Below are positions 25,670 to 36,248 of a stretch of DNA of 64,000 nt, piece after piece. Below the pieces are notes generated by a model. The model worked only from the letters and a program-made list of their open reading frames with translations. It was not told the DNA's origin and searched no databases. Positions within the stretch are counted from its first letter, which is position 1. Every line of letters begins with the position of its first letter. The DNA is from Acidimicrobiaceae bacterium. GTDB lineage: Bacteria > Actinomycetota > Acidimicrobiia > Acidimicrobiales > RAAP-2. The translations under genes and the position numbers were made by a program. The stretch is taken from the NCBI GenBank assembly GCA_003153575.1, contig PLZW01000035.1, positions 78,173-142,172 of the forward strand, read 5' to 3'.

Positions 25670-26431
25670 TCAGAATCCGAGCAGCTGGCCGCGGGCGGGC
25701 GGGACGAGCGCGTGAGGTCCGGCCGGAGCGTTCCAGACGATTTGGCCGTCCACGATCTTCACCGGGAGGGCCGATGCCTGACCGGTCTGGGTGTAGGGCG
25801 CCGCCGCTTCGAGCATGGTGATGGTGCTGGCGGCTGCGGCGCCCGTCGCCGGATCCGCCTTGCCGATCTGGTCGACGCTGACCCAGTAGAGGTGCTCCCC
25901 GCCGCAGGCCACGAAGGTGGCGATCCAGTGCGCACCTGATCCGGTGGTCCAGAGGACCGGATCGGCAGCCAGCATCGACCGGTCGACCGGGATGGTCGCC
26001 ACGGGTTCAGATCCCGAGTCCGGCCCCGCATAGAGCTTGACGCCACTGGGCAGGGTGAAGCCGTCGACGAGGCCGATTCCTCCGTGGGCGGTGATGTGGG
26101 CGATGGCCGATTGCGCAGCCTGGTCAGGAGTAAAGGGCCGGAAGCCGGGCTGGATCCCCGCTGGCTCACCGGCCGGCACGGCGCCGTTGAGGACGTAGTT
26201 GCAGCCCTGAAGCGGTATCGCCGGGGGCCGGACCACCGCGCCGGCGGCGACGGTCGACGTGGTGGTTGCAGAGGATGTGCCTCCGCACGCCGTGGCCACG
26301 AACATCAATCCACCGGCCGCAACGCCGGCCAGTGCCCGCAGAGCCCACTGTCGTGGCCGGTCGGCCGGGCGGGGTTGCACGGACCGACTGAAGCGCCCGT
26401 CGGCAATTGCGCTGGGGAGTAGCGGGTTCAT
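25670..26431 (-). CDS. Predicted lipoprotein of unknown function
   Basis: A 253-residue protein. A basic N-terminus and a hydrophobic stretch end in the lipobox-like FVATACGG (Cys near residue 49), so it should be a membrane-anchored lipoprotein, followed by a Ser/Thr linker. The mature domain contains VLWTTGSGAHWIATFVAC and HLYWVSVDQIG. I do not recognise a family. It lies upstream of the pst operon on the same strand but is separated from it by the Pho-box region. A TTGACA hexamer at 26565-26570 on the minus strand could be its -35. Confidence 0.65.
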   Translation of the reverse strand: MNPLLPSAIADGRFSRSVQPRPADRPRQWALRALAGVAAGGLMFVATACGGTSSATTTSTVAAGAVVRPPAIPLQGCNYVLNGAVPAGEPAGIQPGFRPFTPDQAAQSAIAHITAHGGIGLVDGFTLPSGVKLYAGPDSGSEPVATIPVDRSMLAADPVLWTTGSGAHWIATFVACGGEHLYWVSVDQIGKADPATGAAAASTITMLEAAAPYTQTGQASALPVKIVDGQIVWNAPAGPHALVPPARGQLLGF

Positions 26432-26655
26432 GTTCGTGGGACTCCGTGACCTGTCGGATGGAACGGGATGTGGCCGCCCCAGCTGGTGGACCCTCGGATG
26501 AGGAAGCGGGGTCGGACGGCCGCCGGCTTCGAGCCCCTAAGTTGTGGCACACACGAACCTTGCTGTCAACGCTGCAGGTCGCAGCATTGGCGCCCCGGGC
26601 ACCTGCCGATCCGGACCCGCGACCGGCGGCGCGCACACGTCGGACGGGCGGATCG

Positions 26656-26661
26656 TAGAGT
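26656..26661 (+). promoter_or_regulatory. -10 box of the 55-residue gene
   Basis: TAGAGT ends 6 nt before the ATG, giving a predicted leaderless transcript. It is the main reason to accept the short frame as a gene. Confidence 0.45.
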
Positions 26662-26667
26662 GCAGGA

Positions 26668-26835
26668 ATGCGCACGGTTGCCGGTCATCTCTGTCGGGCC
26701 GTCGTCGTGATGGTGGCGATGGTGGCCGTCGGTCGGATCCTCAAAGATCTGAGGACTCCCTCCCGCGGCCGCGCCGGCCTGCCCGCCGTGATCGGCGACA
26801 CCTGGCCACCGGTACCTGTCAAGTCCCCCCGGTAG
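26668..26835 (+). CDS. Small single-helix membrane protein, 55 residues
   Basis: MRTVAGHLCR leads into a hydrophobic helix (VVVMVAMVAVGRIL, residues 12-25), then a basic segment and a GDTWPPVP motif near the C-terminus. Short helix-plus-WPPVP proteins recur in actinobacteria as I remember them, but no function is known to me. Support comes from the -10 box at leaderless distance and from codon-third-position GC like that of its neighbours. The frame is short, so it remains tentative. Confidence 0.5.
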   Translation: MRTVAGHLCRAVVVMVAMVAVGRILKDLRTPSRGRAGLPAVIGDTWPPVPVKSPR

Positions 26836-26868
26836 GACGACCCCAAAGGGTCCGGCGATCCGGACCGA

Positions 26869-27213
26869 TCACCCGGGCGGGCGCTCCCAGTACGTGGCAC
26901 CGGTGCACGTACTCACCTGCACCGAATACCACTCGTAGAGTTCGTCACGGCCTTGTTGTTGGGCGGCGCGATGCGCGGCGTCGTCTCGCCACGCCGCATG
27001 GGCCTCTGGGGTGGCGAACGTGACCAACGACACATGGGCACCGTCATCTCCGATGAAGGTGGCGAAGTCGACGAACCCCGGTACCGCCCGTGCCGCAGCG
27101 AGCATCGAATCGGCCAGCCGGGCGTAGACCTCGTCGGACCCGGCCCTGCGGTTCGACCTGAACACGGTGACCACTTGGCCCTCGGCGAATTCGGGCACAG
27201 GTCCGTCGGACAC
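26869..27213 (-). CDS. Antibiotic-biosynthesis-monooxygenase (ABM) domain protein
   Basis: A 114-residue single-domain protein of the dimeric alpha/beta ferredoxin-like ABM fold. VVTVFRSNRR opens the first strand, ARAVPGFVDFATF is the typical helix-strand, and SLVTFATPEAHAAWRDDAAHRAAQ is the conserved F/W..AHR segment. Members are small monooxygenases, haem-degrading enzymes or stress proteins; haem-ligand residues are not evident. The start is GTG. It lies 21 nt downstream of serA on the same strand and may be cotranscribed. Confidence 0.8.
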   Translation of the reverse strand: MSDGPVPEFAEGQVVTVFRSNRRAGSDEVYARLADSMLAAARAVPGFVDFATFIGDDGAHVSLVTFATPEAHAAWRDDAAHRAAQQQGRDELYEWYSVQVSTCTGATYWERPPG

Positions 27214-27234
27214 AGCGTGGTCGTCGCTTCCCGA

Positions 27235-28800
27235 TCAGGTCCGGACCGTGTGGACGTCGCTGATGCCCGGCGCCTCGCGCAGGCTGGCGAGCGCACCGTC
27301 CGGAATCTGCCCGTCGGTGGTCAGGACCATCAGTGCGGTGTTTCCATTGGCCGAAGGGCCGACGGCCATCGAGGAGATCGACACTCCGGCGTCGCCCAGG
27401 ATCGTCCCGACCACACCGATCATCCCAGGACTGTCGTCGTTGCGGACGACGACCATGTCCGGGGCGGGTGGGACCTCGACGGTGTGGTCGTCCAACATCA
27501 CCAGCCGGGGCTCCGCCCGAGGCCCGGCCAGCGTTCCGGCCACCGAGTGTCCACCACCCCGCAAGGTGATCAGATTGACGAAATCGTGCGCCGTGACCGT
27601 CGACGTCTCCCGGACCTCGAGACCCCGCTCGGCGGCCAACTGCGGTGCGTTGACATAGGACACCGGCTCAGCGGTGCCCTCGGCGAAGAGCCCCTTCAGG
27701 ATCGACAGTGTCAGGATCCCGGTACCCGATCCGGCCAGTCCCCCCTGGTATTCGATCTCGAGCCCCTCGGGCAGGCCGTCCTCGAGGCAGGCCAGGATGC
27801 GTCCGAGCTGTTCGGCCAGACCCATGAAGGGTCGGACCGTCTCGGACACATCGGTCGCATCGACGTTGACGGCGAACGGCACGAAATCTCCGTCGAGGGC
27901 CAGGATGACCTGTTCTGCGATGGTGATGCCCGCCTTGTCCTGCGCTTCCGCGGTGGAGGCCCCGAGGTGCGGAGCGACGATCACGGACGGTAGATCGAAG
28001 AGCGGCGACTCGGTCGTCGGCTCCTTGGCGAACACATCGAGGCCCGCTCCCTGGACGTTGCCGTTGCGAATGGCGTCAGCCAGCGCATCCTCGTCGACGA
28101 TGCCACCCCGGGCGGTGTTGATGATGCGCAGGCCGGGCTTGGCCTTGGCCAGCATGTCCGCGCCCAGCAGGCCGAGGGTCTCCTTGTTCTTCGGGAGATG
28201 GACGGTCACGAAGTCCGACTCGCCCATCAGCTGCTCCAGGCTCATCAGCTCGACACCCATGTGCTTCGCCCGGTCGACCGATACGAAGGGGTCGTAGGCA
28301 ACGAGACGCATGCCGAACGCCAGCGCTCTCTGGGCGACGAGCGCCCCGACACGACCGAGTCCGACGACACCGAGTGTCTTGCCGTGGAGTTCCACGCCTT
28401 CCCACTTCGACCGCTCCCACTTCCCGGCCACCAACGCGGCGTGGGCCTGGGGAATGTTCCGGGCCTGGGCCAGCAGGAGCGCCATCGCCTGCTCGGCCGC
28501 TGACAGGATGTTGGACTGTGGGGCGTTGACGACCATCACGCCGCGTTCGGTCGCCGCGGCGACGTCCACGTTGTCGAGGCCGATCCCGGCCCGACCGACG
28601 ACGATCAGATCCGTTCCGGCGGCCAGGACCTCTGCGGTGACAGTGGTAGCCGAGCGGATCACCAGCGCGTGGGCTCCGGCGATCGTCCCGACCAGCTCCT
28701 CAGGGGAGAGCCCCAGCTGGACGTCCACTTCGTGGCCGGCCGCGGCCATGAGATCCAGACCCGGCTGGGCCAGCTTTTCGGAGACGAGGACCCTGGCCAT
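27235..28800 (-). CDS. serA: D-3-phosphoglycerate dehydrogenase
   Basis: First step of serine synthesis: oxidises 3-phosphoglycerate to 3-phosphohydroxypyruvate with NAD. The 521-residue length marks the long type. The substrate/NAD domains cover about 1-310, with the GLGRVG dinucleotide loop, the NTARGGIVDE arginine region and HLGAST catalytic His. An allosteric substrate-binding domain covers about 315-440, and a C-terminal ACT domain ends near 521. GGAAGGAAAC precedes the ATG. Feedback inhibition by serine through the ACT domain is likely from family knowledge. Confidence 0.97.
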   Translation of the reverse strand: MARVLVSEKLAQPGLDLMAAAGHEVDVQLGLSPEELVGTIAGAHALVIRSATTVTAEVLAAGTDLIVVGRAGIGLDNVDVAAATERGVMVVNAPQSNILSAAEQAMALLLAQARNIPQAHAALVAGKWERSKWEGVELHGKTLGVVGLGRVGALVAQRALAFGMRLVAYDPFVSVDRAKHMGVELMSLEQLMGESDFVTVHLPKNKETLGLLGADMLAKAKPGLRIINTARGGIVDEDALADAIRNGNVQGAGLDVFAKEPTTESPLFDLPSVIVAPHLGASTAEAQDKAGITIAEQVILALDGDFVPFAVNVDATDVSETVRPFMGLAEQLGRILACLEDGLPEGLEIEYQGGLAGSGTGILTLSILKGLFAEGTAEPVSYVNAPQLAAERGLEVRETSTVTAHDFVNLITLRGGGHSVAGTLAGPRAEPRLVMLDDHTVEVPPAPDMVVVRNDDSPGMIGVVGTILGDAGVSISSMAVGPSANGNTALMVLTTDGQIPDGALASLREAPGISDVHTVRT

Positions 28801-28983
28801 GGTGTTTCCTTCCGGTTGGAGATCGGCGGTCGTCGGGCGACCACGGTTCGTGGAGCGAATATGTGGCTTGCCGCGAGCGCCGGGGCACGCGGTTCGCCTT
28901 GGTACCGCCAGCAGTCCCTACAGCATGACCGTCCGGACACCCTGTGGGCCAACCGGCTGGTCGCTGACCTTCCGACAGTTGGC

Positions 28984-30234
28984 TCAGGTCCCGGCGAAGA
29001 GACGACCCAGGCGGGTGACGCCTTCGACGATGTCGTCGTCGCCCAATGCGTAGGACATGCGGAAGTAGCCCGGAGATCCGAACGCCTCACCGGGTACCAC
29101 GGCCACCTTCGCCTCCTCGATGGCCAACTCGGCCAGCTCGGCACTCGAGGTGCAGGTGCGGCCGGACAGGTCCCGACCCAAGAGACCGGAGACGGAGGGG
29201 AAGGCGTAGAACGCCCCCTCCGGCAACAGGCACTCGATCCCGTCGATCTCGTTGAGCATCCGGTGGATGATCTGGCGTCGGCGGTCGAAGGCCTCACGCA
29301 TCATCGACACCGCCGAGAGGTCACCCGCTACCGCAGCCAGGGCGGCGCGTTGGGACACGTTGGCGACGTTGGACGTCTCGTGGGACTGGAGGTTGGTGGC
29401 CGCTGCGATCACGTCGGCCGGGCCGAGCATCCATCCCACGCGCCAGCCGGTCATGGCGTAGGTCTTGGCCACGCCGTTGATCACCACGCAGCGATCGGCG
29501 AGCTCGGGTACGACCACCGGCATGGAGTGGTGTTCGGCACCCCCGTAGACCAGGTGCTCGTAGATCTCGTCGGTGACCACCCAGATCCCGTGTTCGACGG
29601 CCCACCGTCCGATGGCCTCGATCTCCGCCTTCGGATACACCGCACCGGTCGGGTTCGAGGGGGACACGAAGAGGAGCACCTTGGTGGCCGGCGTGCGGGC
29701 GGCCTCGAGCTGGTCGACGGTCACCCGGAACCCACTGGCGACGCCGGTGGACACGACCACCGGGACGCCGCCGGCCAGGGTGATGACCTCGGGGTAGGTG
29801 GTCCAGTACGGAGCCGGTACCAACACCTCGTCACCCGGGTCGCACAGTGCGGCGAAGGAGTTGGCGACGGCCTGCTTGCCACCGTTGGTGATCAGGACCT
29901 GGGAGGCCGTCACCAGATAACCGGAATCCCGTCGGGTCTTGGCGGCCACGGCCTCACGCAACGCGGGGAGTCCCGCGGTGGGCGTGTAGTGGTGGTTCTT
30001 CGGGTCGCGGCAAGCCACCTCGGCGGCCTCCACGATGGCGTCGGGTGTCGGGAAGTCGGGTTCTCCGGCTCCGAAGCCGATCACGTTCTCACCCTGGGCC
30101 TGGAGGGCCTTGGCCTTGGCGTCCACCGCCAGGGTGGCTGACGGCGAGACCGCGGCGATCCTTGCCGAGATGCGGTTGCCCGTCACCCCCGCACCTGCCT
30201 CCGCCCCGGGGCGGGTTTCTGTCTGCTGGGCCAT
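28984..30234 (-). CDS. Aspartate-type aminotransferase (class I PLP)
   Basis: A 416-residue class I aminotransferase, subgroup I-beta. [41 protein letters not shown] and the PLP lysine region [17 protein letters not shown] match prokaryotic aspartate/prephenate aminotransferases. The exact amino donor cannot be told from sequence. Two ATGs (30243, 30234) are possible. The second was chosen because homology starts soon after and an AATCAT box precedes it by 7 nt. It is divergent from serC with essentially no space between. serA follows 183 nt downstream. Confidence 0.92.
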   Translation of the reverse strand: MAQQTETRPGAEAGAGVTGNRISARIAAVSPSATLAVDAKAKALQAQGENVIGFGAGEPDFPTPDAIVEAAEVACRDPKNHHYTPTAGLPALREAVAAKTRRDSGYLVTASQVLITNGGKQAVANSFAALCDPGDEVLVPAPYWTTYPEVITLAGGVPVVVSTGVASGFRVTVDQLEAARTPATKVLLFVSPSNPTGAVYPKAEIEAIGRWAVEHGIWVVTDEIYEHLVYGGAEHHSMPVVVPELADRCVVINGVAKTYAMTGWRVGWMLGPADVIAAATNLQSHETSNVANVSQRAALAAVAGDLSAVSMMREAFDRRRQIIHRMLNEIDGIECLLPEGAFYAFPSVSGLLGRDLSGRTCTSSAELAELAIEEAKVAVVPGEAFGSPGYFRMSYALGDDDIVEGVTRLGRLFAGT

Positions 30235-30240
30235 GGGTGC

Positions 30241-30247
30241 CATGATT
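30241..30247. promoter_or_regulatory. Shared divergent -10 region of the aminotransferase and serC
   Basis: CATGATT reads CATGAT as a -10 for serC (7 nt before GTG) and AATCAT on the other strand as a -10 for the aminotransferase (7 nt before ATG). The two start codons are only 20 bp apart. Confidence 0.35.
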
Positions 30248-30253
30248 CCATAC

Positions 30254-31399
30254 GTGACCGAGACCCCTGACATCCGCATCCCGCCCAACCTCCTGCCCGC
30301 CGACGGGCGGTTCGGCGCCGGCCCCTCCAAGGTCCGCCCGGAGGCCGTGGCCGCCCTGTCGGCCGCCTCGGGCAGCTTTCTCGGTACGAGCCACCGGCAG
30401 AAGACGGTCAAGTCCGTGGTAGGCAGCCTACGGGCCGGACTGACGTCGCTCTTCTCCCTTCCCGACGGCTACGAGGTGGTGCTCGGCAACGGGGGCACCA
30501 CATGCTTCTGGGACGCAGCCACCTTCGGTCTCATCGAGCACAAGAGCCAGCACCTCAGCTTCGGTGAGTTCTCTTCCAAGTTCGCCACCGCAGCGGCCAC
30601 CGCGCCCCATCTGGGCGACCCCGAGGTCATCTCCTCGGAGGTCGGCACCCACCCGCTGCCGGTGGCACGCGAGGACGTCGACCTCTACGCCCTCACCCAC
30701 AACGAGACCTCGACCGGCGTGATGATGCCCATCCTGCGGCCCGGGGGCGCGCCCCTACCGGCCGACGGCGGGGGGCTGGTGGCCGTGGACGCCACCTCGG
30801 GGGCCGGTGGCCTGCAGGTCGACCCCGCCGAGTTCGACGCCTACTACTTCGCCCCGCAGAAGTGCTTCGGCTCCGACGGTGGGCTGTGGGTGGCCCTGCT
30901 CTCCCCCGCGGCCGTCGACCGCATCGGCTCCATCGCCGCCACCGGACGCTGGGTGCCGGCCTCGATGGACCTGACCATCGCCCTCGACAATGCGCGGCTC
31001 GAGCAGACCTACAACACCCCGGCACTCGCCACCATCTTCCTCTTCGACAACCAGGTGCAGTGGTTCAACGACAACGGCGGTCTCGGATTCTCGACGGGCC
31101 GCAGCGACCGGTCGGCCGAGATCCTCTACTCATGGGCCGACAACTCGGACTTCGCGACGCCGTTCGTGCACCGTGAGCAGGACCGGAGCCACGTCATCGG
31201 GACCATCGACTTCGACGATTCGATCGACGCCGCCGTGGTGGCGAAGGTGCTTAGGGCCAACGGGGTCGTCGACACGGAGCCCTACCGCAAGCTCGGTCGC
31301 AACCAGCTCCGCATCGCCATGTTTCCCGGCATCGACCCCGAGGACATCGCCTCCCTGTGCGCCTGCATCACCCACGTGGTCGGGGCACTCGCCCAGTAG
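30254..31399 (+). CDS. serC: Phosphoserine aminotransferase
   Basis: Second step of serine synthesis, converting phosphohydroxypyruvate to phosphoserine with glutamate. The 381-residue product has [45 protein letters not shown] and the PLP lysine in [14 protein letters not shown], all typical of the actinobacterial SerC type. GTG was chosen over an in-frame ATG 12 nt upstream because it fits the -10 spacing; either is possible. It pairs functionally with serA on the other strand. Confidence 0.94.
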   Translation: MTETPDIRIPPNLLPADGRFGAGPSKVRPEAVAALSAASGSFLGTSHRQKTVKSVVGSLRAGLTSLFSLPDGYEVVLGNGGTTCFWDAATFGLIEHKSQHLSFGEFSSKFATAAATAPHLGDPEVISSEVGTHPLPVAREDVDLYALTHNETSTGVMMPILRPGGAPLPADGGGLVAVDATSGAGGLQVDPAEFDAYYFAPQKCFGSDGGLWVALLSPAAVDRIGSIAATGRWVPASMDLTIALDNARLEQTYNTPALATIFLFDNQVQWFNDNGGLGFSTGRSDRSAEILYSWADNSDFATPFVHREQDRSHVIGTIDFDDSIDAAVVAKVLRANGVVDTEPYRKLGRNQLRIAMFPGIDPEDIASLCACITHVVGALAQ

Positions 31400-31419
31400 G
31401 GCTCGGCGCATGCGGTGTG

Positions 31420-31446
31420 ACCGGGACGTCACCGGGACGTCACCGG
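31420..31446 (+). repeat. 11-bp tandem repeat upstream of the lipoprotein gene
   Basis: Two exact copies of ACCGGGACGTC followed by a partial ACCGG. It lies 30-56 nt upstream of the -10 box of the next gene, a position and period that would suit a regulator site. Confidence 0.4.
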
Positions 31447-31475
31447 CCGTTCGCCGGGCCGTCATTTGGCCCGTG

Positions 31476-31481
31476 TAGCGT
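31476..31481 (+). promoter_or_regulatory. -10 box of the lipoprotein gene
   Basis: TAGCGT ends 6 nt before the GTG start. Confidence 0.4.
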
Positions 31482-31487
31482 GCCCAC

Positions 31488-32063
31488 GTGCCGATCCGGA
31501 CCTCACACCCGCGCCTGACTGCCCTCCTCCTGGCGACGGTGGCCCTGCCCCTGATCCTGGCCGCCTGCTCGAGTTCCACGACGTCCGCCGCCTCGACCAC
31601 GACGACGCGGGCCGCCGGCAGCAGCGGGACCAACCCGGCCTGCGCCCTCGTCACACCGACCCAGATCCAGTCCGCCCTCGACAAGACCGTCGGTTCGCCG
31701 TCCGCCTCGAACTCGACCGGGAGCACCGCCTGCACGTATCCGGCTACCAACGGGCGGAAGTCCGACTCGGTCATCATCACGTTCCGCAGCAACGTGACGC
31801 CCGCCCAGGCCGCCGCCGAAGAGGCGGCCCTCGAGAAGTCCCACGCGACGGTCACGCCGATCAGCGTGACCGGCGGCCAGGCCTTCTCGTTCACCACGAC
31901 CTCAGGCACCGAGACGGTCACCGGCCTGGTGACCGTCGTCGGCGAGAGCCAGCTCTCCATCGCCTCGACGGCCACCCTGGGCCAGACCGAGAGCCTGGCC
32001 CAGGAGATCTTCTCGTCGCTCTCCAGCAAGGCGGCCTCGTCGACGACCGGCCCAGCGGCCTGA
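31488..32063 (+). CDS. Secreted lipoprotein, DUF3558-like
   Basis: A 191-residue lipoprotein. The hydrophobic signal ends in LPLILAACSSS, a good lipobox with the Cys at residue 27. A Ser/Thr spacer precedes a domain with CALVTPTQIQSALDKTVG and a second Cys in STACTYP, a pattern seen in actinobacterial DUF3558-type lipoproteins. Function is unknown. It is probably monocistronic. Confidence 0.72.
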   Translation: MPIRTSHPRLTALLLATVALPLILAACSSSTTSAASTTTTRAAGSSGTNPACALVTPTQIQSALDKTVGSPSASNSTGSTACTYPATNGRKSDSVIITFRSNVTPAQAAAEEAALEKSHATVTPISVTGGQAFSFTTTSGTETVTGLVTVVGESQLSIASTATLGQTESLAQEIFSSLSSKAASSTTGPAA

Positions 32064-32123
32064 CCGGCACCATCCCTGCCTGCCCGCGCAACGGCCCACC
32101 GAGCGGCGATGGGCCGGGACGGG

Positions 32124-33155
<1,032 letters not shown>

Positions 33156-33716
33156 TCAACCTGCCTTTTCTGTGGTGTCTGCCGTTCCGGTGGCCGGCTG
33201 GCCCCGGTGATCGGCACGGTCAAGCATAGGCAACGCCACCCGACCGGTCCGCTGCATCTCGACGATCCCGTATCCCCGGATGAGGTCCTCGAAGTCGTCG
33301 AGCTTGGTGGGGGCGCCGGCCAGCATCACCGTGAGGTGGGCCGGGCCGACGTCGACGATCTTGCCCTCGAACACCCCGACCAGCTGGATGACCTGGCCCC
33401 GCGACTCGGGGCCGGCCTCCACCGTGGCCAGCAGGAGCTCACGCTCGCGGGAGTGCGCCGGGTCGAGCTCGGTGATCGAGACGACCGGGATGAGCTTGTC
33501 GAGCTGCTTCACGATCTGGTCGAGCGGGGCGGACTCGACATCGACCACGATGGTGATGCGGCTGAACCTCGGGTTGTCCGACGGGGCCACGGCCAGGCTG
33601 AATATGTTGTAGCCGCGTCGGGAGAACAGGCTCGCCACCCGGGCCAGCACCCCGGACTTGTTCTCCACCAGCACGGTCAGGATGTGGTGGCGCTGGTCAG
33701 TGCCGTACATGTTCAT
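33156..33716 (-). CDS. ilvN: Acetolactate synthase regulatory subunit
   Basis: Binds IlvB and confers valine feedback inhibition. The 186-residue product has an N-terminal ACT domain ([35 protein letters not shown]) and a second C-terminal half (about 85-165). The ATG overlaps the ilvB stop as ATGA. A short Gly/Thr tail extends past the usual end. Confidence 0.95.
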   Translation of the reverse strand: MNMYGTDQRHHILTVLVENKSGVLARVASLFSRRGYNIFSLAVAPSDNPRFSRITIVVDVESAPLDQIVKQLDKLIPVVSITELDPAHSRERELLLATVEAGPESRGQVIQLVGVFEGKIVDVGPAHLTVMLAGAPTKLDDFEDLIRGYGIVEMQRTGRVALPMLDRADHRGQPATGTADTTEKAG

Positions 33717-35536
33717 GGGCGGCTGCCTCCGATCAGCGAAGGGTCGACGATGATGTCGTCGTTCGACGATCCCGCCGCCACCATCGGGAAGACCTTCTCG
33801 AAGGCGTCCGTACGGAAGTCGACGACGACCGGGCGGTCGTCCACCGAATTGGCCTTGTCGATCGCCGTGGCCACGTCGTCCGGCGACTCGACCCTGATGC
33901 CGACACAGCCCATGGACTCGGCCCAGCCGACGTAGTCGGGAAGGTCGGGTGACAGGTAGACCTCGGAGTAGCGCTCCTCGTAGAACATCTCCTGCCACTG
34001 GCGGACCATGCCCAGGTAGGCGTTGTTAAGGATGGCGATCTTCACCGGTATCCGCTCGGAACTGGCCGTGACCAGCTCCTGGGCGGTCATCTGGAAGCAG
34101 CCGTCGCCGTCGACGGCCCACACCATCTTGTCCGGGCGGCCCACCTTGGCGCCGATGGCCGAGGGGACGGCGAAGCCCATGGTGCCGAGCCCACCCGAGT
34201 TGACCCAGGTGTAGGGATGGTCGAACTGCCACCACTGCGAGGCGAACATCTGGTGCTGACCGACGCCCGAGGCGACGATGGTGTCCTCCGGGGTCTGGTC
34301 GCGCAGGCACTCGATGACGAACTGCGGCTTGAGCGGGCCGGGCCCGGGCTGCTGGTCGTAGACCAGGGGGTACCGCTCCTGCCAGGCCCCGAGCTGCGCC
34401 CGCCACGGGGCCAGACGCTCCCGCGGGTACCGCTCGGCCATCGTCCCGGGTGCGGCCGGGGCGCCCGCCACGGCGTCGGACGGCGAGCCCCCCCGCCCGC
34501 CGCGGGTCGCCTCGGAGTGGCTGAGGCCGCGGGCCTCGAGGGCCAGCAGCAGCTCTTCGACCACCAGTCGGCAGTCGCCGGCGATGGCCACGTCAGCGGC
34601 CCGGACCTTGTTGTGCTCGGCCGGGTCGATGTCCACGTGGATGACCTTGGCCCCGGGGGCGAAGGCGCTCACCTTGCCAGTGACCCGGTCGTCGAAGCGG
34701 CTGCCGAGGGCGATCAGGAGGTCAGATTTCTGCATGGCCGTGACCGCCGTGTAGTTGCCGTGCATGCCGGGCATGCCCAGGCACAGCGGGTGTGAGTCGG
34801 GGAAGCAGCCGCGGGCCATGAGGGTGGTGACCACCGGGATCCCGGTCCGCTCGGCCAGCTCCCGCAACGCGTCGGCGGCCCGGGCCTTCAAGATGCCCCC
34901 GCCGGCGTAGATAACGGGCCGTTCAGCGGCCAACAGCAGCTCGGCCGCCTCCATCACGAGTGCCGGGTCTCCCTCGGTCACCGGACGGTAGCCCGGCAGG
35001 TCGAGGTCGGCCGGTGCCGGCCAGTACCACGTCATGGTCGACTGGGCGATGTCCTTCGGGATGTCGATCAGGACCGGGCCGGGCCGGCCGGTCGTGGCCA
35101 CATGGAAGGCCTCGGCGACGACCCGGGGGATGTCGTCGACGTCGGTGATCAGCCAATTGTGCTTGGTGATCCCCATGGTGATCCCCGTGATATCGCTCTC
35201 CTGGAAGGCGTCGGTCCCGATCGCCGCCGTGGCCACCTGGCCGGTGATGGCGACCAGGGGCGTCGAGTCCATGTAGGCGTCGGCCAGAGGCGTGACCACG
35301 TTGGTGGCACCGGGGCCCGAGGTCGCCATGGCCACGCCGGGGCGGCCGGTGACCTGGGCGTAGCCCTGGGCCATGTGACCGGCACCCTGTTCGTGGCGGA
35401 CCAGGATGTGGCGGATCGACGAGTCGAGGATCGGATCGTAGACCGGCAGGATGGCGCCTCCGGGCAGGCCGAACATGACCTCCACGTGCTGCATCTCGAG
35501 GCTCTTGATCAGTGCCTGTGCTCCGGTGAGTTCCAT
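33713..35536 (-). CDS. ilvB: Acetolactate synthase catalytic subunit
   Basis: TPP- and FAD-dependent enzyme that condenses pyruvate into acetolactate, the first common step to valine, leucine and isoleucine. The 607-residue product shows catalytic E49 ([15 protein letters not shown]), the TPP motif [14 protein letters not shown]...[12 protein letters not shown], and the expected three domains. AAAAGGGAG precedes the ATG. Synthesis is controlled by the attenuator in the 5' leader. Confidence 0.97.
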   Translation of the reverse strand: MELTGAQALIKSLEMQHVEVMFGLPGGAILPVYDPILDSSIRHILVRHEQGAGHMAQGYAQVTGRPGVAMATSGPGATNVVTPLADAYMDSTPLVAITGQVATAAIGTDAFQESDITGITMGITKHNWLITDVDDIPRVVAEAFHVATTGRPGPVLIDIPKDIAQSTMTWYWPAPADLDLPGYRPVTEGDPALVMEAAELLLAAERPVIYAGGGILKARAADALRELAERTGIPVVTTLMARGCFPDSHPLCLGMPGMHGNYTAVTAMQKSDLLIALGSRFDDRVTGKVSAFAPGAKVIHVDIDPAEHNKVRAADVAIAGDCRLVVEELLLALEARGLSHSEATRGGRGGSPSDAVAGAPAAPGTMAERYPRERLAPWRAQLGAWQERYPLVYDQQPGPGPLKPQFVIECLRDQTPEDTIVASGVGQHQMFASQWWQFDHPYTWVNSGGLGTMGFAVPSAIGAKVGRPDKMVWAVDGDGCFQMTAQELVTASSERIPVKIAILNNAYLGMVRQWQEMFYEERYSEVYLSPDLPDYVGWAESMGCVGIRVESPDDVATAIDKANSVDDRPVVVDFRTDAFEKVFPMVAAGSSNDDIIVDPSLIGGSRP

Positions 35537-35616
35537 CGGGTGCTCCCTTTTCGACGATGGTCGGTGGTGACGATTCGGTGGTGGACGGCACTGCGTGCGA
35601 TCCGAGGGCGGACATG

Positions 35617-35642
35617 AAAACGACCTCCCATCTGGGAGGTCG
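35617..35642 (-). terminator. Attenuator terminator of ilvBNC
   Basis: On the minus strand CGACCTCCCA-GA-TGGGAGGTCG followed by TTTT: a perfect 10-bp arm pair (8 bp realistically, with a 6-nt loop) and a U-run, 81 nt before ilvB. The 5'-arm sequence CGACCTCC also occurs inside the leader-peptide gene, offering an alternative pairing for the 3' arm. Confidence 0.8.
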
Positions 35643-35645
35643 GAA

Positions 35646-35677
35646 AGCGCACACGGCGAAGAGACGTCGCGTGCGCT
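35646..35677 (-). promoter_or_regulatory. Pause or antiterminator hairpin in the ilv leader
   Basis: AGCGCAC and GTGCGCT form a 7-bp stem immediately at the leader-peptide stop codon, upstream of the terminator. A ribosome stalled on the Leu/Val codons would affect it. Confidence 0.5.
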
Positions 35678-35723
35678 ACGAAACGAGTACCAGGGTGCTG
35701 GAGGTCGGGAAGGCGGTACGCAT
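35676..35723 (-). CDS. ilvB leader peptide, 15 residues
   Basis: Encodes [15 protein letters not shown]. The LVLV run just before the stop is the regulatory codon block expected for ribosome-mediated attenuation by charged tRNA-Leu and tRNA-Val. It lies directly upstream of two hairpins, the second with a U-run, and then ilvB. Actinobacterial ilvB leaders commonly encode similar short MRT...LVL peptides. There is no Ile codon. Confidence 0.8.
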   Translation of the reverse strand: MRTAFPTSSTLVLVS

Positions 35724-35732
35724 GGTGCGAAC

Positions 35733-35761
35733 ATTGTTGCACGCCCCGGGCGCTTCGACAA
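35733..35761 (-). promoter_or_regulatory. Promoter of the ilvBNC leader
   Basis: TTGTCG (35756-35761), a 17-nt spacer, AACAAT (35733-35738), then 9 nt to the leader-peptide ATG, so the leader peptide itself is probably leaderless. Confidence 0.5.
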
Positions 35762-35779
35762 GTAGCGGTGGGCGGACCT

Positions 35780-36232
35780 TCATGGTCGCCAGGTCCGCAC
35801 GTCGTGGCCCCCGTCGACCACCGCGAAGTAACCGACCTCGGTGATGTCCACCGTGAAGAGGTGGAATTCGGCCTCGGGGCGCCACCCGACCGCCTGCTCG
35901 AGGGCCGTCCCGTACCGTTCGCGCGCATCGGGGTCGGTCACGTCGAAGGCCCGACCGTAGATCTTCACGTCCCCCTGGGTGCCGGCCTTGTCGTGCACCG
36001 TGGTGTGGACGACGCAACGGGGGTCGGCCAGCAGGTCGAGCGCCTTGCGCGACTGCCACATCATGCCGAGGAAGAGATCGTCCCCCACCACCAGCGGCTC
36101 GACCGGGCTGATCCTCGGCCACCCATTGGCTCGCAGGGTGCCCACCAGGACCAGTCCGTCCTCGGCCATCCGGGCCTGGGCCGTTGCTGCCAGCCCGGGG
36201 TCGCCCCGGCGGAACCCCTCCCAGGAGGCCAC
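35780..36232 (-). CDS. Pyridoxamine 5'-phosphate oxidase-like flavin-binding protein
   Basis: A 150-residue split-barrel protein. LVLVGTLRANGWPRISPVEPLVVGDDLFLGMM is arranged as in the PNPOx-like/F420-binding family, followed by CVVHTTVHDKAGTQGDVKIYGRA and a C-terminal FHLFTVDITEVGYF strand pair. It probably binds FMN or F420; the substrate is unknown. The start is GTG. It lies 16 nt after ilvD on the same strand and probably shares its transcript. Confidence 0.8.
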   Translation of the reverse strand: MASWEGFRRGDPGLAATAQARMAEDGLVLVGTLRANGWPRISPVEPLVVGDDLFLGMMWQSRKALDLLADPRCVVHTTVHDKAGTQGDVKIYGRAFDVTDPDARERYGTALEQAVGWRPEAEFHLFTVDITEVGYFAVVDGGHDVRTWRP

Positions 36233-36248
36233 GGTCTCGCGGCCGCCC

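Noticed and set aside
26166..26675. 169-codon minus-strand frame starting near 26675
   Set aside because: Overlaps the lipoprotein gene in another frame, is Arg-rich and shows no recognisable motif.
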